A stretch of 64,000 bases of DNA, taken from NCBI RefSeq assembly GCF_042432805.1, contig NZ_JBHLWO010000001.1, positions 124,001 through 188,000 of the forward strand, written 5' to 3'. Below are positions 9,897 to 19,089 of this stretch, one piece after another. The stretch is from Olivibacter oleidegradans. Lineage in GTDB: Bacteria; Bacteroidota; Bacteroidia; Sphingobacteriales; Sphingobacteriaceae. How positions within the stretch are numbered: the first letter of the stretch is position 1; every line of letters starts with the position of its first letter. Both the position numbers and the translations under genes were made by a program. The notes under the pieces are model-generated. The model worked only from the letters and a program-made list of their open reading frames with translations. It was not told where the DNA came from and did no database searches.

Positions 9897-12800
9897 TTAA
9901 AACAGTCGCTCATCGCTTTTATTGAAGATGAGGTTGATAAGCAATAACACATTAGCTTCTCCTCCTAACGCATTTTTCACTAATTTTTCATCAATTGCTT
10001 CCAGCTTTTCACGCTTTCTTTTTGTGGTCCACAACTGCATCAACCGAGCCGCTTCTGTTTTTCTTCCCAATTTTACAAGGGCAGCAACCTGTAACAATGA
10101 GACGGGATATGACAGCACACCCTTGCTCGCCGCCATCATTTCCAAGATACGTCTACAGGAATCTGGTTTTTGCATTTTCCTGTAAACCTCTGCAGCGATC
10201 CAATCCGCGATACGTTCGTCTTTCTCCTCTAAGTAAGGTTCACCGGCACCTAAATTAACAGGCCATAACTTAGCCTCCTGTACCTTTTTCAGTGTTAGAT
10301 CAAATTTCCTATTATTGAATGCTTCTAATGCCAGTAATAGTTTAGTTTGCTCATATAACTTCCGCCCATCGGTAGCTCCTTCAAAAGGCAAAATGCGAAT
10401 TTCTTGCAAGACTTTTTCGGCCTCTTTCAGTCTTTTGTTCAATAAAAGCGCACGTACATAATCTAAACCTATGACATAGTTTTCGGGATTTTTTTCATAA
10501 TAGTTTCGCAACACTTTTTCCGAGGCGATATACTGTCGATCCGCCAGTAAATACTTTGCCATTAATTGTCCATAACGCCATTCGTTTTTGTCAATTTCAA
10601 TTGCTTTTCTTATGTTAACCAAGACATCACTAGACTGCGTGGAGTCGGAAAGCAGCGCCTTTAAAACATAAAAGGGCGCAAAATCAACCGGCTCATTTAC
10701 CTCCTGGACTAAACGCCGCGCTACCGAAGGATTATTTCTAAATTGTTGGAGCAAAGCCATCAAATAGAACCCTTGCCAAGAAGGATGTTCTTTTATTACC
10801 CAATCAAATATAGCTGCACTTTCTTCCCTAAAGGGAAAGTTACGCATTAAATCAGCTTGACCTACTTGCTTCAACCAGGCCTCACTTTCTGTAGGATTGT
10901 TCCTATTCAACCAGGCCAGCCAGTATAATATTTCTGCATTTTTCGGAGCTAACTCCAGCACTTCGCATGCCTCTTCTTTTAATTGGAGATTAGCATACCA
11001 TATAGCGAGCTCCAAATAAGTCTCTACGGGCAGTTCATTACGTATTAAAGACACAAAAGCCTCGCGAGTGGTATCTGACCTTTCGGCAAAATATTGTTCG
11101 AAACGCAAAAAGTGATTGAGGGGATCTAAGTCAGCTAACCGTCGTTTTACCGTATCGCACAATGCCTTTCGTTGGCATAATCTTGCGCCTATATATTGCA
11201 GTTGAAGCGCAAACACATTATCTTGATTGCACTTCAATGCTTTTCCGGCGTATTCCAAGGATTTTGAAAATTCTTTCCTTCTTATATATAGCGCACTGAG
11301 CTGCGTATAAGCTGCATTTTTCCATGCAGGATCAAGCGAGGCCACTTCGAAAGCATCTAGCGCATCGTACACTTTGTCCAAATGCGCTGCGGCTAAGCCA
11401 TAATAATAATTGGCTTCTCCATGATAAGTATCCACACTTAATGCCTTCTGTGCGTATATATAGGCGGAGTCATACTCGAGATGGAAAATTTTTAACTTTG
11501 CCATTTCAACCAACGCGGGTAACAAGAAGGGTTCACGCATTAAAGATTCCCTAATCTTTGGGAAAGCCTCACGATAACTTCTAAAACGCATTAAGTCCCT
11601 TCCCTGCAAGTATAATCCATAAGCTGAACTGCTATCCAACGCAACCGGTTTTCTCGATGGTCTGTTGAGTACATTTTGCTTTTCCTGCTCCGCCAAATCA
11701 AATATTTCTCCTTGCAACTTTACTTTCGCGACAGAGGTTAAAGAGGGAGAGGGGATATCCCGCTCGAGCGTTTCTCCGGTGTTCAGCTCAACAAAGCAAG
11801 AAGTGATCGTTTCATCCGCTTCATTGTATACAATCAAACTATCACGAATTGGACTATTTGCCAGCAGTCGCAGTCGTATACTATTATTTTTACTACTTAT
11901 ATTCAGCGTAGCTAAAGGACGACTGGTGGACGGTTTTCCTATTCCTTGATAAGGGTACCAGTATTCTAGCCACTGGTCAGTCTGATAAGGAGCAAATCCT
12001 AATTGTTTAAAAGGTGTAAAGCTACTTTTAAACATATTTTGATTGAAGAGACGTCCACTTTGAATCTCAACATATTGCCCACTCTTGTCTGTTAATAGCT
12101 GCTCCCACATTTTACCCTCCCCCGATTGCGCCCACAGAAAAATTTTCTTTCCTAATTTTTCTTCTCTATTAGCATAATGAATCATGCCATAATCGCTATT
12201 TTTCCAGTAGGCACTAAAATAATTGCTATGGACGCCTAACACGTGATACGACTTAGAACCCCCGAAATCGTTTTCTTTGTAAAATGACAGGTCCCTACCG
12301 GCTGTATCAATAGGCCAAGGATGACTTTCCCCATCGTGCCCAATATAGTGTGATCCCGGGTAGAGAAACTGTAGGTCCGTACCCGCCGGTATCCCCAAGT
12401 TCATCCACGTGTAATAAGCTTGCTCCAGCGGTGTTGAATTTGTCCAAAAAGATCGCGTGGAGAAATAAGCCTTGTCCTTTTCCAATTTTATTTCAATAGT
12501 CCATCTCGTTCTCGTTAACAAATCCAAGGTGCTGATAAAGCAGCTGACACTACCATCTTTATTCTCCCGCGTAAGGTAGTCTACGGGGGTAGAGGTGTTG
12601 GGTGTATGTCCGATAATTCCGTAATTGGCTTCAATTCCCCCGCTTGTCCAAGGGCCACGCATGGCAATGTCCCGAAATTTTACAACGCCATTATTATACA
12701 GGAAATCCCGCTTGTTCTTTTTATCATAGGCAGTCCAAATTTTTCCTCCTATCTCTGGCATAATCTGTATTTTCAGAAACTCATTTTCCAGCTCTACCAC

Positions 12801-12998
12801 CTTCCATTCTTTGGATACAGCTTGATCAGTAAAACCGTCAAATCGGAAATATGGATAGATCTTTTCAGAAGGAATAGGGTCAGGGTCCGAAAAAGGGTAG
12901 GTTATGTAAATCTTTTTGAGTTCTCTTATGCTTGCTTCTCCTTGTGCTCTTGTTAGCAATGGAAGCAAACCGAATAATACGATATAGATACGCTTCAT
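9897..12998 (-). CDS. Secreted DUF5107 domain protein with C-terminal TPR repeats
   Basis: A 1033-residue exported protein (signal peptide about 1-18, ending TRAQG). The N-terminal half (about 40-360) matches what I know of DUF5107, a galactose-mutarotase-like sugar-binding fold: KIQIMPEIGGKIWTAYDKK, RDIAMRGPWTSGGIEANYG and a conserved aromatic segment AYYTWMNLG. The rest (about 460-1010) is a run of tetratricopeptide-like helices with YAQKALSVDTYHGEANYYYG-type spacing. It is the last gene of the second SusCD locus, 22 bases after the DUF6067-like gene. The fold and place suggest carbohydrate binding or processing in the periplasm or on the surface; no catalytic activity is known to me. Confidence 0.8.
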   Translation of the reverse strand: MKRIYIVLFGLLPLLTRAQGEASIRELKKIYITYPFSDPDPIPSEKIYPYFRFDGFTDQAVSKEWKVVELENEFLKIQIMPEIGGKIWTAYDKKNKRDFLYNNGVVKFRDIAMRGPWTSGGIEANYGIIGHTPNTSTPVDYLTRENKDGSVSCFISTLDLLTRTRWTIEIKLEKDKAYFSTRSFWTNSTPLEQAYYTWMNLGIPAGTDLQFLYPGSHYIGHDGESHPWPIDTAGRDLSFYKENDFGGSKSYHVLGVHSNYFSAYWKNSDYGMIHYANREEKLGKKIFLWAQSGEGKMWEQLLTDKSGQYVEIQSGRLFNQNMFKSSFTPFKQLGFAPYQTDQWLEYWYPYQGIGKPSTSRPLATLNISSKNNSIRLRLLANSPIRDSLIVYNEADETITSCFVELNTGETLERDIPSPSLTSVAKVKLQGEIFDLAEQEKQNVLNRPSRKPVALDSSSAYGLYLQGRDLMRFRSYREAFPKIRESLMREPFLLPALVEMAKLKIFHLEYDSAYIYAQKALSVDTYHGEANYYYGLAAAHLDKVYDALDAFEVASLDPAWKNAAYTQLSALYIRRKEFSKSLEYAGKALKCNQDNVFALQLQYIGARLCQRKALCDTVKRRLADLDPLNHFLRFEQYFAERSDTTREAFVSLIRNELPVETYLELAIWYANLQLKEEACEVLELAPKNAEILYWLAWLNRNNPTESEAWLKQVGQADLMRNFPFREESAAIFDWVIKEHPSWQGFYLMALLQQFRNNPSVARRLVQEVNEPVDFAPFYVLKALLSDSTQSSDVLVNIRKAIEIDKNEWRYGQLMAKYLLADRQYIASEKVLRNYYEKNPENYVIGLDYVRALLLNKRLKEAEKVLQEIRILPFEGATDGRKLYEQTKLLLALEAFNNRKFDLTLKKVQEAKLWPVNLGAGEPYLEEKDERIADWIAAEVYRKMQKPDSCRRILEMMAASKGVLSYPVSLLQVAALVKLGRKTEAARLMQLWTTKRKREKLEAIDEKLVKNALGGEANVLLLINLIFNKSDERLF

Positions 12999-13020
12999 GA
13001 GTTCGTCAATAATAGATTCA

Positions 13021-16008
13021 TTATTCGATGATCAACAGCCAACCTTGATTCTGATTGACCGGGATTTTGTCGCCTATCTTGAAAATTCGCATCGCTTGAA
13101 AACCATCAATCTGAGGTGCCCGAATTAGTGCCTTGGCAGGATCAATTCCTAAACTTTCCCAATTAATCACCAAGTCAACCAGAACGTTTTTATTTTCCCA
13201 ACTGGCTAAGGCAATCATTGCCTTTTTCTCCTTTTTGTAAACGGTAGCTAAAACTTGCGGACTACTCGTTTTTACCGGATTAGTTTCAACCCAGTAACCA
13301 ATCATTCGAGACCCCTTAATTCCAAAATCATCCCAAGCTTTCCAAAGTGCCTGCGGGCCACTTTTTTGATAGGGTAACCGATTAGTCATGCCATAAATCA
13401 TACCGCGCCAGGGATTGCCCCCATCTTGCAACATCTCCCCCATTAACCCGAAAGGAATGCCACTCACTTCTGTTAGAAAAAAATCCGGCTTGTTATTTTC
13501 ATAATCAAAATACTCGCCGAACCAAAGCCTATTGATATAGGGAAAATGTTCAAGATAGAGATTCGCACTATTGTTAAAGCCATCACGCTCGTTATACTGA
13601 TTCGCTGAATGCAGATCAATTAAACCGGGATGGCCATTTTTAGTCATAACCCGCTTAATGCGCTTCATGGTTACGCGATCGAAAGCCACATCATCCAAGT
13701 AAATACCATCTATACCGATCCGATCAACCAACCAATTCATCCCCTCCACATAATAGTTATGCCAACGATTCATACCACTATTAATAATAGCCGCATCTTT
13801 ATACAAAGGTACAAACCAAGCCGCAATATAATCGTCATGTAAATGCTCTTGTAGCCAGGAGTAGCCTTTCCCCGGGCCAGGAGAAAACACTTCGTGTCCC
13901 AAACTACGGAAGGGGTAGAGCTCATACATCCGATTGGACACTTCTCGCACCGTATTGTAAATTTTCACTTTAAGTCCTACGCGATGAGCCGAATCAATAT
14001 AAGCCTTCATTGCTTTCGTGGCAATAAAGGGATAGTTAATGTAGGGGTTCAAGGCATTGCCATGATGAATATTGATCACATTCGCCCCACTTTGCTTCAC
14101 CGTATCAACCGGTTTATAAGCATGGAAATAACGTTCATTCCATTGCGCCTCCGTATTGAGTGGATGAAAAGGTGTAAGTAATAAGGTAAAATTATAGTAA
14201 AGCGTATCGCCGGCACGCATAGTTCGCTCTCCGCTATAGTTATTCACTAACACGGAAGGTCCCTTCATACTTATATCAATACCTCCCTTGTCGTTATTAC
14301 CCCACGACTTTGGGAGTAATAGAGGCTTTTGCAAATAAAAATTTGTATTCAGCGGCCTTGTATAGTTCTCATCCCGTAGCGAAAACTGCATCCCCGCGTT
14401 TACATTACCAATCCAGGCGCCATCTTGGTTCTTTTTAGCGACATCCCACTTCCAAACAACCTGTTCCGGTCTATATCCGCCTTTCATCCCAAGTCCCATC
14501 ATATAGGAAGCCATTTCCGGTTTATAAGGTATGTGCATTGCAATGTCCTGCAAGGTTATATTTTTCCTTGCAATAAGCCCGACTGTATAACTGACAAAAC
14601 CATCAAACTCTAAGGAACCTTGTACCTCCATTCGCAGTTCGTTCGAAACGTGATGGCTTTCCCAGCTTACAATTCCAGCCTGCTTTTCTTTAAAAGAAAG
14701 TCCCTGAGTCTTGAATGCTATATCTTTGCCGTCTACCTTACGTTTCACATGAAAATGAATGGGCTCGGTTAACAAGCTTGTCGAGGTTTTACCGACACTC
14801 GTCATCTCCGGTGTAAAATAGCTTATCAATTGTTTCGGGAACCCGGTTCGATCGAGAATAAGCTTCCTTCCTAAAAGGGAGATAGCAGTGTCACCCGATA
14901 CCACAAGGGGGATATAGGGCTTTATCACCGTGTTTTCCTGTGCTAAAGTGGAGTTCAGCCAAGGCAGTCGTGTCATTTTCCAGGGTTCATCTATCCCTTT
15001 GTTACGAGCCACGGTCGGCCCAACCTTAAGGCTGAGGGCTACCCTTTTCTCCGGTGCGTTGGCAGGACGAACGTATACAAAGCCTTGATAAGTCCCGGGT
15101 TTAATATCTTCAGGAATGTGAACCCCACACCAGAGCGCCTGAACTTTTGACAAGGGAACGTTAACTGTAGCAGAGAAGGGCTTCCCTTTATAACTCGTTC
15201 CTTCTGTATTGATGCAATCAAATGCTTCTGCCGGCAATGTTGTTCCCATTTCGCTTTCTAAGGATGAAAACCGGACCGTTACGTTTTTCAAATCGGTTTT
15301 TGCCGACCATATACCTAGCTGAAAAGCGTAATAGCATCCTCGCTCCGTTTCGCCCTTTAGAGCCGCCACCAGGTTCGTCTCCATCCACTTCTTCGGCACA
15401 TGTGATCGCATCTTAATCGGATGCGTGTACAGTTCGGGAAAGATAAAATAGTTTTCATTTGTGTACTTTTTCAAGTAAGCTTGGATTTCCGCTTTCGTAG
15501 CGATGAGTTCCATGGGATCGTTCCGATTAAATTCATCTACTGATTCGAATCGAAGAAATTTCGCTTCATTATTGGTTTTGATCTTTGCCCATGCCTGATC
15601 GTCAGGAGGCTGGCTGAGATATATCGCGTCGGGATAATATCGGCTTCTACCACCTAGCTGATAAGGTAAATAATAGACATAGTAAATCCCCGAACCTGAT
15701 GTCGCTTCAAAAGCAAAGTCGCCTCCCTCCTCAGACATCGGGCCATAAACTATAGGTTTCACCAGTTGGTTGTTTGTGCTATCAACGATTATCAGGCCTT
15801 GATTTGCCTTCACCTGTCGGTTTCTCCATGCTATGGAGGCTTTCACGAGTTTATCCCCTCCGTCAACCCGCAGTACCGCTCGTTGATTACCCAATGAATC
15901 AGCGTTCCATTTAGCTTTCTCCGGTGGATAGGGATGCTGGCCCCAAGCTATTAAACCGCGGATTAATAAGCAAACAGTAATTGTCAGTCGCATTGTTTTA
16001 GTATCCAT
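13021..16008 (-). CDS. Secreted glycoside hydrolase-like protein (DUF6067-like)
   Basis: An exported protein of 995 residues when started at 16008. A longer reading frame reaches 16110 but overlaps the preceding gene by 91 bases and puts the signal peptide in its interior; the start at 16008 (MDTKTMRL...) gives a normal signal peptide ending AWGQ, 11 bases after the preceding stop. A beta-rich N-terminal region is followed by a probable TIM barrel (around 620-880) with NVINIHHGNALNPY, HRVGLKVKIYNT and GIDGIYLDDVAFDR, the last likely bearing a catalytic Asp. I recognise it as a DUF6067-type protein, related in design to GH123/DUF4091 enzymes. Substrate is unknown. Confidence 0.72.
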   Translation of the reverse strand: MDTKTMRLTITVCLLIRGLIAWGQHPYPPEKAKWNADSLGNQRAVLRVDGGDKLVKASIAWRNRQVKANQGLIIVDSTNNQLVKPIVYGPMSEEGGDFAFEATSGSGIYYVYYLPYQLGGRSRYYPDAIYLSQPPDDQAWAKIKTNNEAKFLRFESVDEFNRNDPMELIATKAEIQAYLKKYTNENYFIFPELYTHPIKMRSHVPKKWMETNLVAALKGETERGCYYAFQLGIWSAKTDLKNVTVRFSSLESEMGTTLPAEAFDCINTEGTSYKGKPFSATVNVPLSKVQALWCGVHIPEDIKPGTYQGFVYVRPANAPEKRVALSLKVGPTVARNKGIDEPWKMTRLPWLNSTLAQENTVIKPYIPLVVSGDTAISLLGRKLILDRTGFPKQLISYFTPEMTSVGKTSTSLLTEPIHFHVKRKVDGKDIAFKTQGLSFKEKQAGIVSWESHHVSNELRMEVQGSLEFDGFVSYTVGLIARKNITLQDIAMHIPYKPEMASYMMGLGMKGGYRPEQVVWKWDVAKKNQDGAWIGNVNAGMQFSLRDENYTRPLNTNFYLQKPLLLPKSWGNNDKGGIDISMKGPSVLVNNYSGERTMRAGDTLYYNFTLLLTPFHPLNTEAQWNERYFHAYKPVDTVKQSGANVINIHHGNALNPYINYPFIATKAMKAYIDSAHRVGLKVKIYNTVREVSNRMYELYPFRSLGHEVFSPGPGKGYSWLQEHLHDDYIAAWFVPLYKDAAIINSGMNRWHNYYVEGMNWLVDRIGIDGIYLDDVAFDRVTMKRIKRVMTKNGHPGLIDLHSANQYNERDGFNNSANLYLEHFPYINRLWFGEYFDYENNKPDFFLTEVSGIPFGLMGEMLQDGGNPWRGMIYGMTNRLPYQKSGPQALWKAWDDFGIKGSRMIGYWVETNPVKTSSPQVLATVYKKEKKAMIALASWENKNVLVDLVINWESLGIDPAKALIRAPQIDGFQAMRIFKIGDKIPVNQNQGWLLIIE

Positions 16009-16019
16009 TTTAGGCTTTT

Positions 16020-17513
16020 TTAATCCGGCTTCATTTTTACATAATCCTGCCAAAATTTGGCCGGCACATACTCCGCGCGATAAGGTATAAAATAGGTATT
16101 CAACTCCCATAGCACTTTCCCTTGTTTATCGGATATTAAAACGCTCCCTGTCTTTGAACTGGTTTGCAGCACGTTCCCGTTAGGCAGTAAATAAGCACTT
16201 CCCATTCTTGCTGTGTATTGTTTGCCAGGCAGCGGAACATCCAATTTTTTTGATGCTGTTTTCCTTTTCTCATCCAGGGAAAAAGATAAAGCTCTGGATT
16301 TCTTATTTGCGGTAGAAGAGTCCCGAGGAGAAAAATCGCCGTTATCGAAGAGCATTAAATCACCGTCTTTATTGATATGCGGCGCGTGTTGAAAATAGAA
16401 AAAGTCGGAAGCATCTAATTGAAAGTCCCCGCCCTGTCCCAATCGCCACATGGTTTTTCCTGTTTGAGCGTTGATTTTCCATACTTGATTCTCGATAGGA
16501 GACGACACCAGGTAATTGCTGTCTTTGTCGAAAGAGATGGTATTAATATGAAATCGATCATGTTTTAAGCTGTCTAACCGTCTATCTTTTGCCAAATCCC
16601 AATGATCCCATGTCGACCATTTTTTTAATACCTTCCCGGTCGTATCCATTACGACGATACCATCACCCCATAAGGTATCGATAGATTTTCCCGTCTGTTT
16701 TTCCGGCAAGATATAATCCCGAACAACCGCCACAATGTGATTGGCCTTATCCATACGTAAATCGTGGTGCACAATTAATCCAAGCTTATCTACATTCAAT
16801 CGCCAACGCACCCGCCCGGTGAGATCAATTTCAGCGAGCTCCGTTCCGCCCATATAACCCATTTTACCAGTCCGTAAGCTGTATCCCATACCACTTTTTA
16901 CAAAAGCTTTGTTAGGTTCCGGCTTATAGAATTCGTCCTTCCCTACCGGCGCTAAGAGCGCCAATATAGTACCACGGGGAGTAAGCGAAGCGATCCGTAC
17001 CCCCATCTTTTCGTCTTGCCAGTACCACTTGATTGCTCCCTTTCCATCAACCATGGCAATGTATCCCGGAAACTCCCGATAGCAAAGCATCGTTAACCCA
17101 TCGCCCATTGCCCGAGGATCATGGGGATGTTCCTCTTTAATCCAGTCATGCACCATCCAAGGCGATTGCTTTCGCGTTTTAAAACGCATGACTTTCGATT
17201 TTACCGGAATCAACCGATCGAGCACAATACGGTAGTGATAGTCGGTATCGGCATCCAACATCAAGAGATTGAAGATATGGTCTTTTTTCTCGCCTTTTAC
17301 GGGGGTATAATAGTGCTCGCCATTCGCGCTCCAATATTCTACATAGGCCGCCGCTGGTCTATTCAATTTTACATGAATATCCTCCTTGATGGCAGAGTTA
17401 TCCGGCGAAGACAACTGAATGTTAACTAGCTGAACATATTGACTATAAAAATAGTAGCAGGCATACAAGACGGCTATTACAAGGGCTCCGATAACAATTT
17501 TGAGTATACGCAT
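16020..17513 (-). CDS. Arylsulfotransferase (ASST)-fold beta-propeller protein
   Basis: A 497-residue protein with an N-terminal membrane anchor or signal (5-25), a fibronectin-like N-terminal domain, and a propeller of the arylsulfotransferase family (PF05935). The histidines that match the active site of E. coli AssT can be placed: H249/H250 in IVHHDLRM, H322 in RFHINTISF, H376 in FFYFQHAPH. The arginine expected in an SSR-type motif between the last two is not there: the segment reads YLVSSPIENQVW. The gene sits between susD and the glycoside-hydrolase-like gene. Known family members move sulfate between phenols; here a sugar or aromatic-linked substrate, or loss of that activity, is open. 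Confidence 0.82.
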   Translation of the reverse strand: MRILKIVIGALVIAVLYACYYFYSQYVQLVNIQLSSPDNSAIKEDIHVKLNRPAAAYVEYWSANGEHYYTPVKGEKKDHIFNLLMLDADTDYHYRIVLDRLIPVKSKVMRFKTRKQSPWMVHDWIKEEHPHDPRAMGDGLTMLCYREFPGYIAMVDGKGAIKWYWQDEKMGVRIASLTPRGTILALLAPVGKDEFYKPEPNKAFVKSGMGYSLRTGKMGYMGGTELAEIDLTGRVRWRLNVDKLGLIVHHDLRMDKANHIVAVVRDYILPEKQTGKSIDTLWGDGIVVMDTTGKVLKKWSTWDHWDLAKDRRLDSLKHDRFHINTISFDKDSNYLVSSPIENQVWKINAQTGKTMWRLGQGGDFQLDASDFFYFQHAPHINKDGDLMLFDNGDFSPRDSSTANKKSRALSFSLDEKRKTASKKLDVPLPGKQYTARMGSAYLLPNGNVLQTSSKTGSVLISDKQGKVLWELNTYFIPYRAEYVPAKFWQDYVKMKPD

Positions 17514-17525
17514 ACTAAAAAAGTG

Positions 17526-19079
17526 CTAGGGTAAACGTTGGGCGTTGGCTGCTGCCATTTCAGGATGCAGGTTCGCTTCATCTAAGGGATATGGAAAATA
17601 GCGAAGCTTTTCGGTAACCTTCGGCGTCATGCCACGGGCTTTTAGATAAGCATTGCATACTTCTTCATATTTACCTAATCGCACCAAATCTGCTTTACGC
17701 TTGTACTCAAAAACGAGCTCGAAACCACGCTCGTCAACCAGTGCGTTAACAAACTCCTCCTTCGTTGCAGGAGCTGGAAAATCGGCACTTTCGCCTAAAA
17801 GTGGAGCCCCTGCTCTTTTTCTGATTTCATTGATGTAGGGTAGACCCGCTGATGGGCCTGATAATGCATTCTCGATTTCAGCTTTGCACAAGATTACATC
17901 GGCTATACGAAATACCTGGATGGTTCGTCCGTCCAAGTACGAACTGTTCACCATTTCATAAGAGTACTTCTTAGTCGCTACGTTCTGCAATAATTTTGTG
18001 GTATCATTGGGCGCGGTGGTTTGTCCAGGGTTTGGAATCGTATAGTAAAACCCGTGTGTAGTAGACCCGTCTCTTGCCGCTTTTCCTTCATAATTATAGT
18101 AGAAGAACTGCTTTCGTGGGTCGCGGTCATCAAACTTACGCCAGAATTGTAAAGAAACCCCGTAATACTGCCAACGGTCAGTCACCTCTTGGTGATCAGT
18201 AGGACCGAAATGGTTGGCAATTTCACCACCATTGAGTGATGATTCATGTAAAATACCGAATATCATACCTTTATCCATTTTGTTTGATTCGGACCATTCG
18301 TTTTTAAAATCGGGATTTAAGGTATAAACGCCCTTATCACGTAGCGCAAGCACTTGATCGATGTATACTTTTGCCTGCTCATAGTTATGGGCGCGCATAT
18401 AGTTTTTACCTAAAAGTGTTAGCGCTGCACCTTTAGTTGCGCGTGCTAAGCCTAGCTCACTCGTCCAGCTTTCCGGGAGCACCTCCGCTGCGAAAAGGCA
18501 GTCCGCATGAATTAAAGAATCTACCTGTTCAACGGCAGATAAAGGTGTATTATAACTTTCCGCTGGATTTTTTGTGGAAGTGATCAAAGGTACCGGCCCC
18601 CAAGCATCCGTTAGGTCATTATAGGCCAATGCCCTTAGAAAACGAGCTTGTCCTATCACAAGGTTTTTATTTTCATCGCTCATCCCTGATACAGCGGTAA
18701 TATTATCAATCAACAGATTGGCATTCGCTATAACCTGATACATATTTTGCCAGTTATTCTTAAAATAGCGATTGTTTTCGTCGTAAGAAAAATTGCTCAA
18801 ATGGGTCGGATTACCAGCCGCAGTAGAGAAACCCATATCGGTTGCGTAATCGGTAATCATCACCAAATAGCCCGCGTAGTAAAGATAGGCATCACCCGGG
18901 TAAGGCCCTAGACTCGCATAAGTACCAGTTAATGCCGCGTTTATATCACTCTCCGAGGAATACGCATTTTCGGTAGTCAAATCGCTGTATAGCTCAGGTT
19001 CCAATTTTGTACAAGCACTAATCGTAGCCCATATTGTTGCGAGGCATAAAAAACGGTGGCTTAATTTTATGAAGTTCAT
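17526..19079 (-). CDS. SusD/RagB-family outer membrane lipoprotein
   Basis: A 517-residue SusD lipoprotein. I start it at 19079 (MNFIKLSHRF...), which gives a lipoprotein signal with the acceptor Cys at residue 23 (ISACTK) and lies 10 bases after the susC stop; the frame stays open to 19181 but that start overlaps susC by 92 bases. The body shows the usual SusD tetratricopeptide helices (QARFLRALAYNDLTDAWGPV) and the C-terminal RagB region (DERGFELVFEYKRKADLVRLG). It partners the SusC protein encoded next to it. Confidence 0.95.
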   Translation of the reverse strand: MNFIKLSHRFLCLATIWATISACTKLEPELYSDLTTENAYSSESDINAALTGTYASLGPYPGDAYLYYAGYLVMITDYATDMGFSTAAGNPTHLSNFSYDENNRYFKNNWQNMYQVIANANLLIDNITAVSGMSDENKNLVIGQARFLRALAYNDLTDAWGPVPLITSTKNPAESYNTPLSAVEQVDSLIHADCLFAAEVLPESWTSELGLARATKGAALTLLGKNYMRAHNYEQAKVYIDQVLALRDKGVYTLNPDFKNEWSESNKMDKGMIFGILHESSLNGGEIANHFGPTDHQEVTDRWQYYGVSLQFWRKFDDRDPRKQFFYYNYEGKAARDGSTTHGFYYTIPNPGQTTAPNDTTKLLQNVATKKYSYEMVNSSYLDGRTIQVFRIADVILCKAEIENALSGPSAGLPYINEIRKRAGAPLLGESADFPAPATKEEFVNALVDERGFELVFEYKRKADLVRLGKYEEVCNAYLKARGMTPKVTEKLRYFPYPLDEANLHPEMAAANAQRLP

Positions 19080-19089
19080 TTTTTTTTCT

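Noticed and set aside
13021..16110. Longer N-terminus of the DUF6067-like protein (start at 16110)
   Set aside because: It would overlap the preceding gene by 91 bases and bury the signal peptide; the start at 16008 gives a normal export signal and an 11-base gap.
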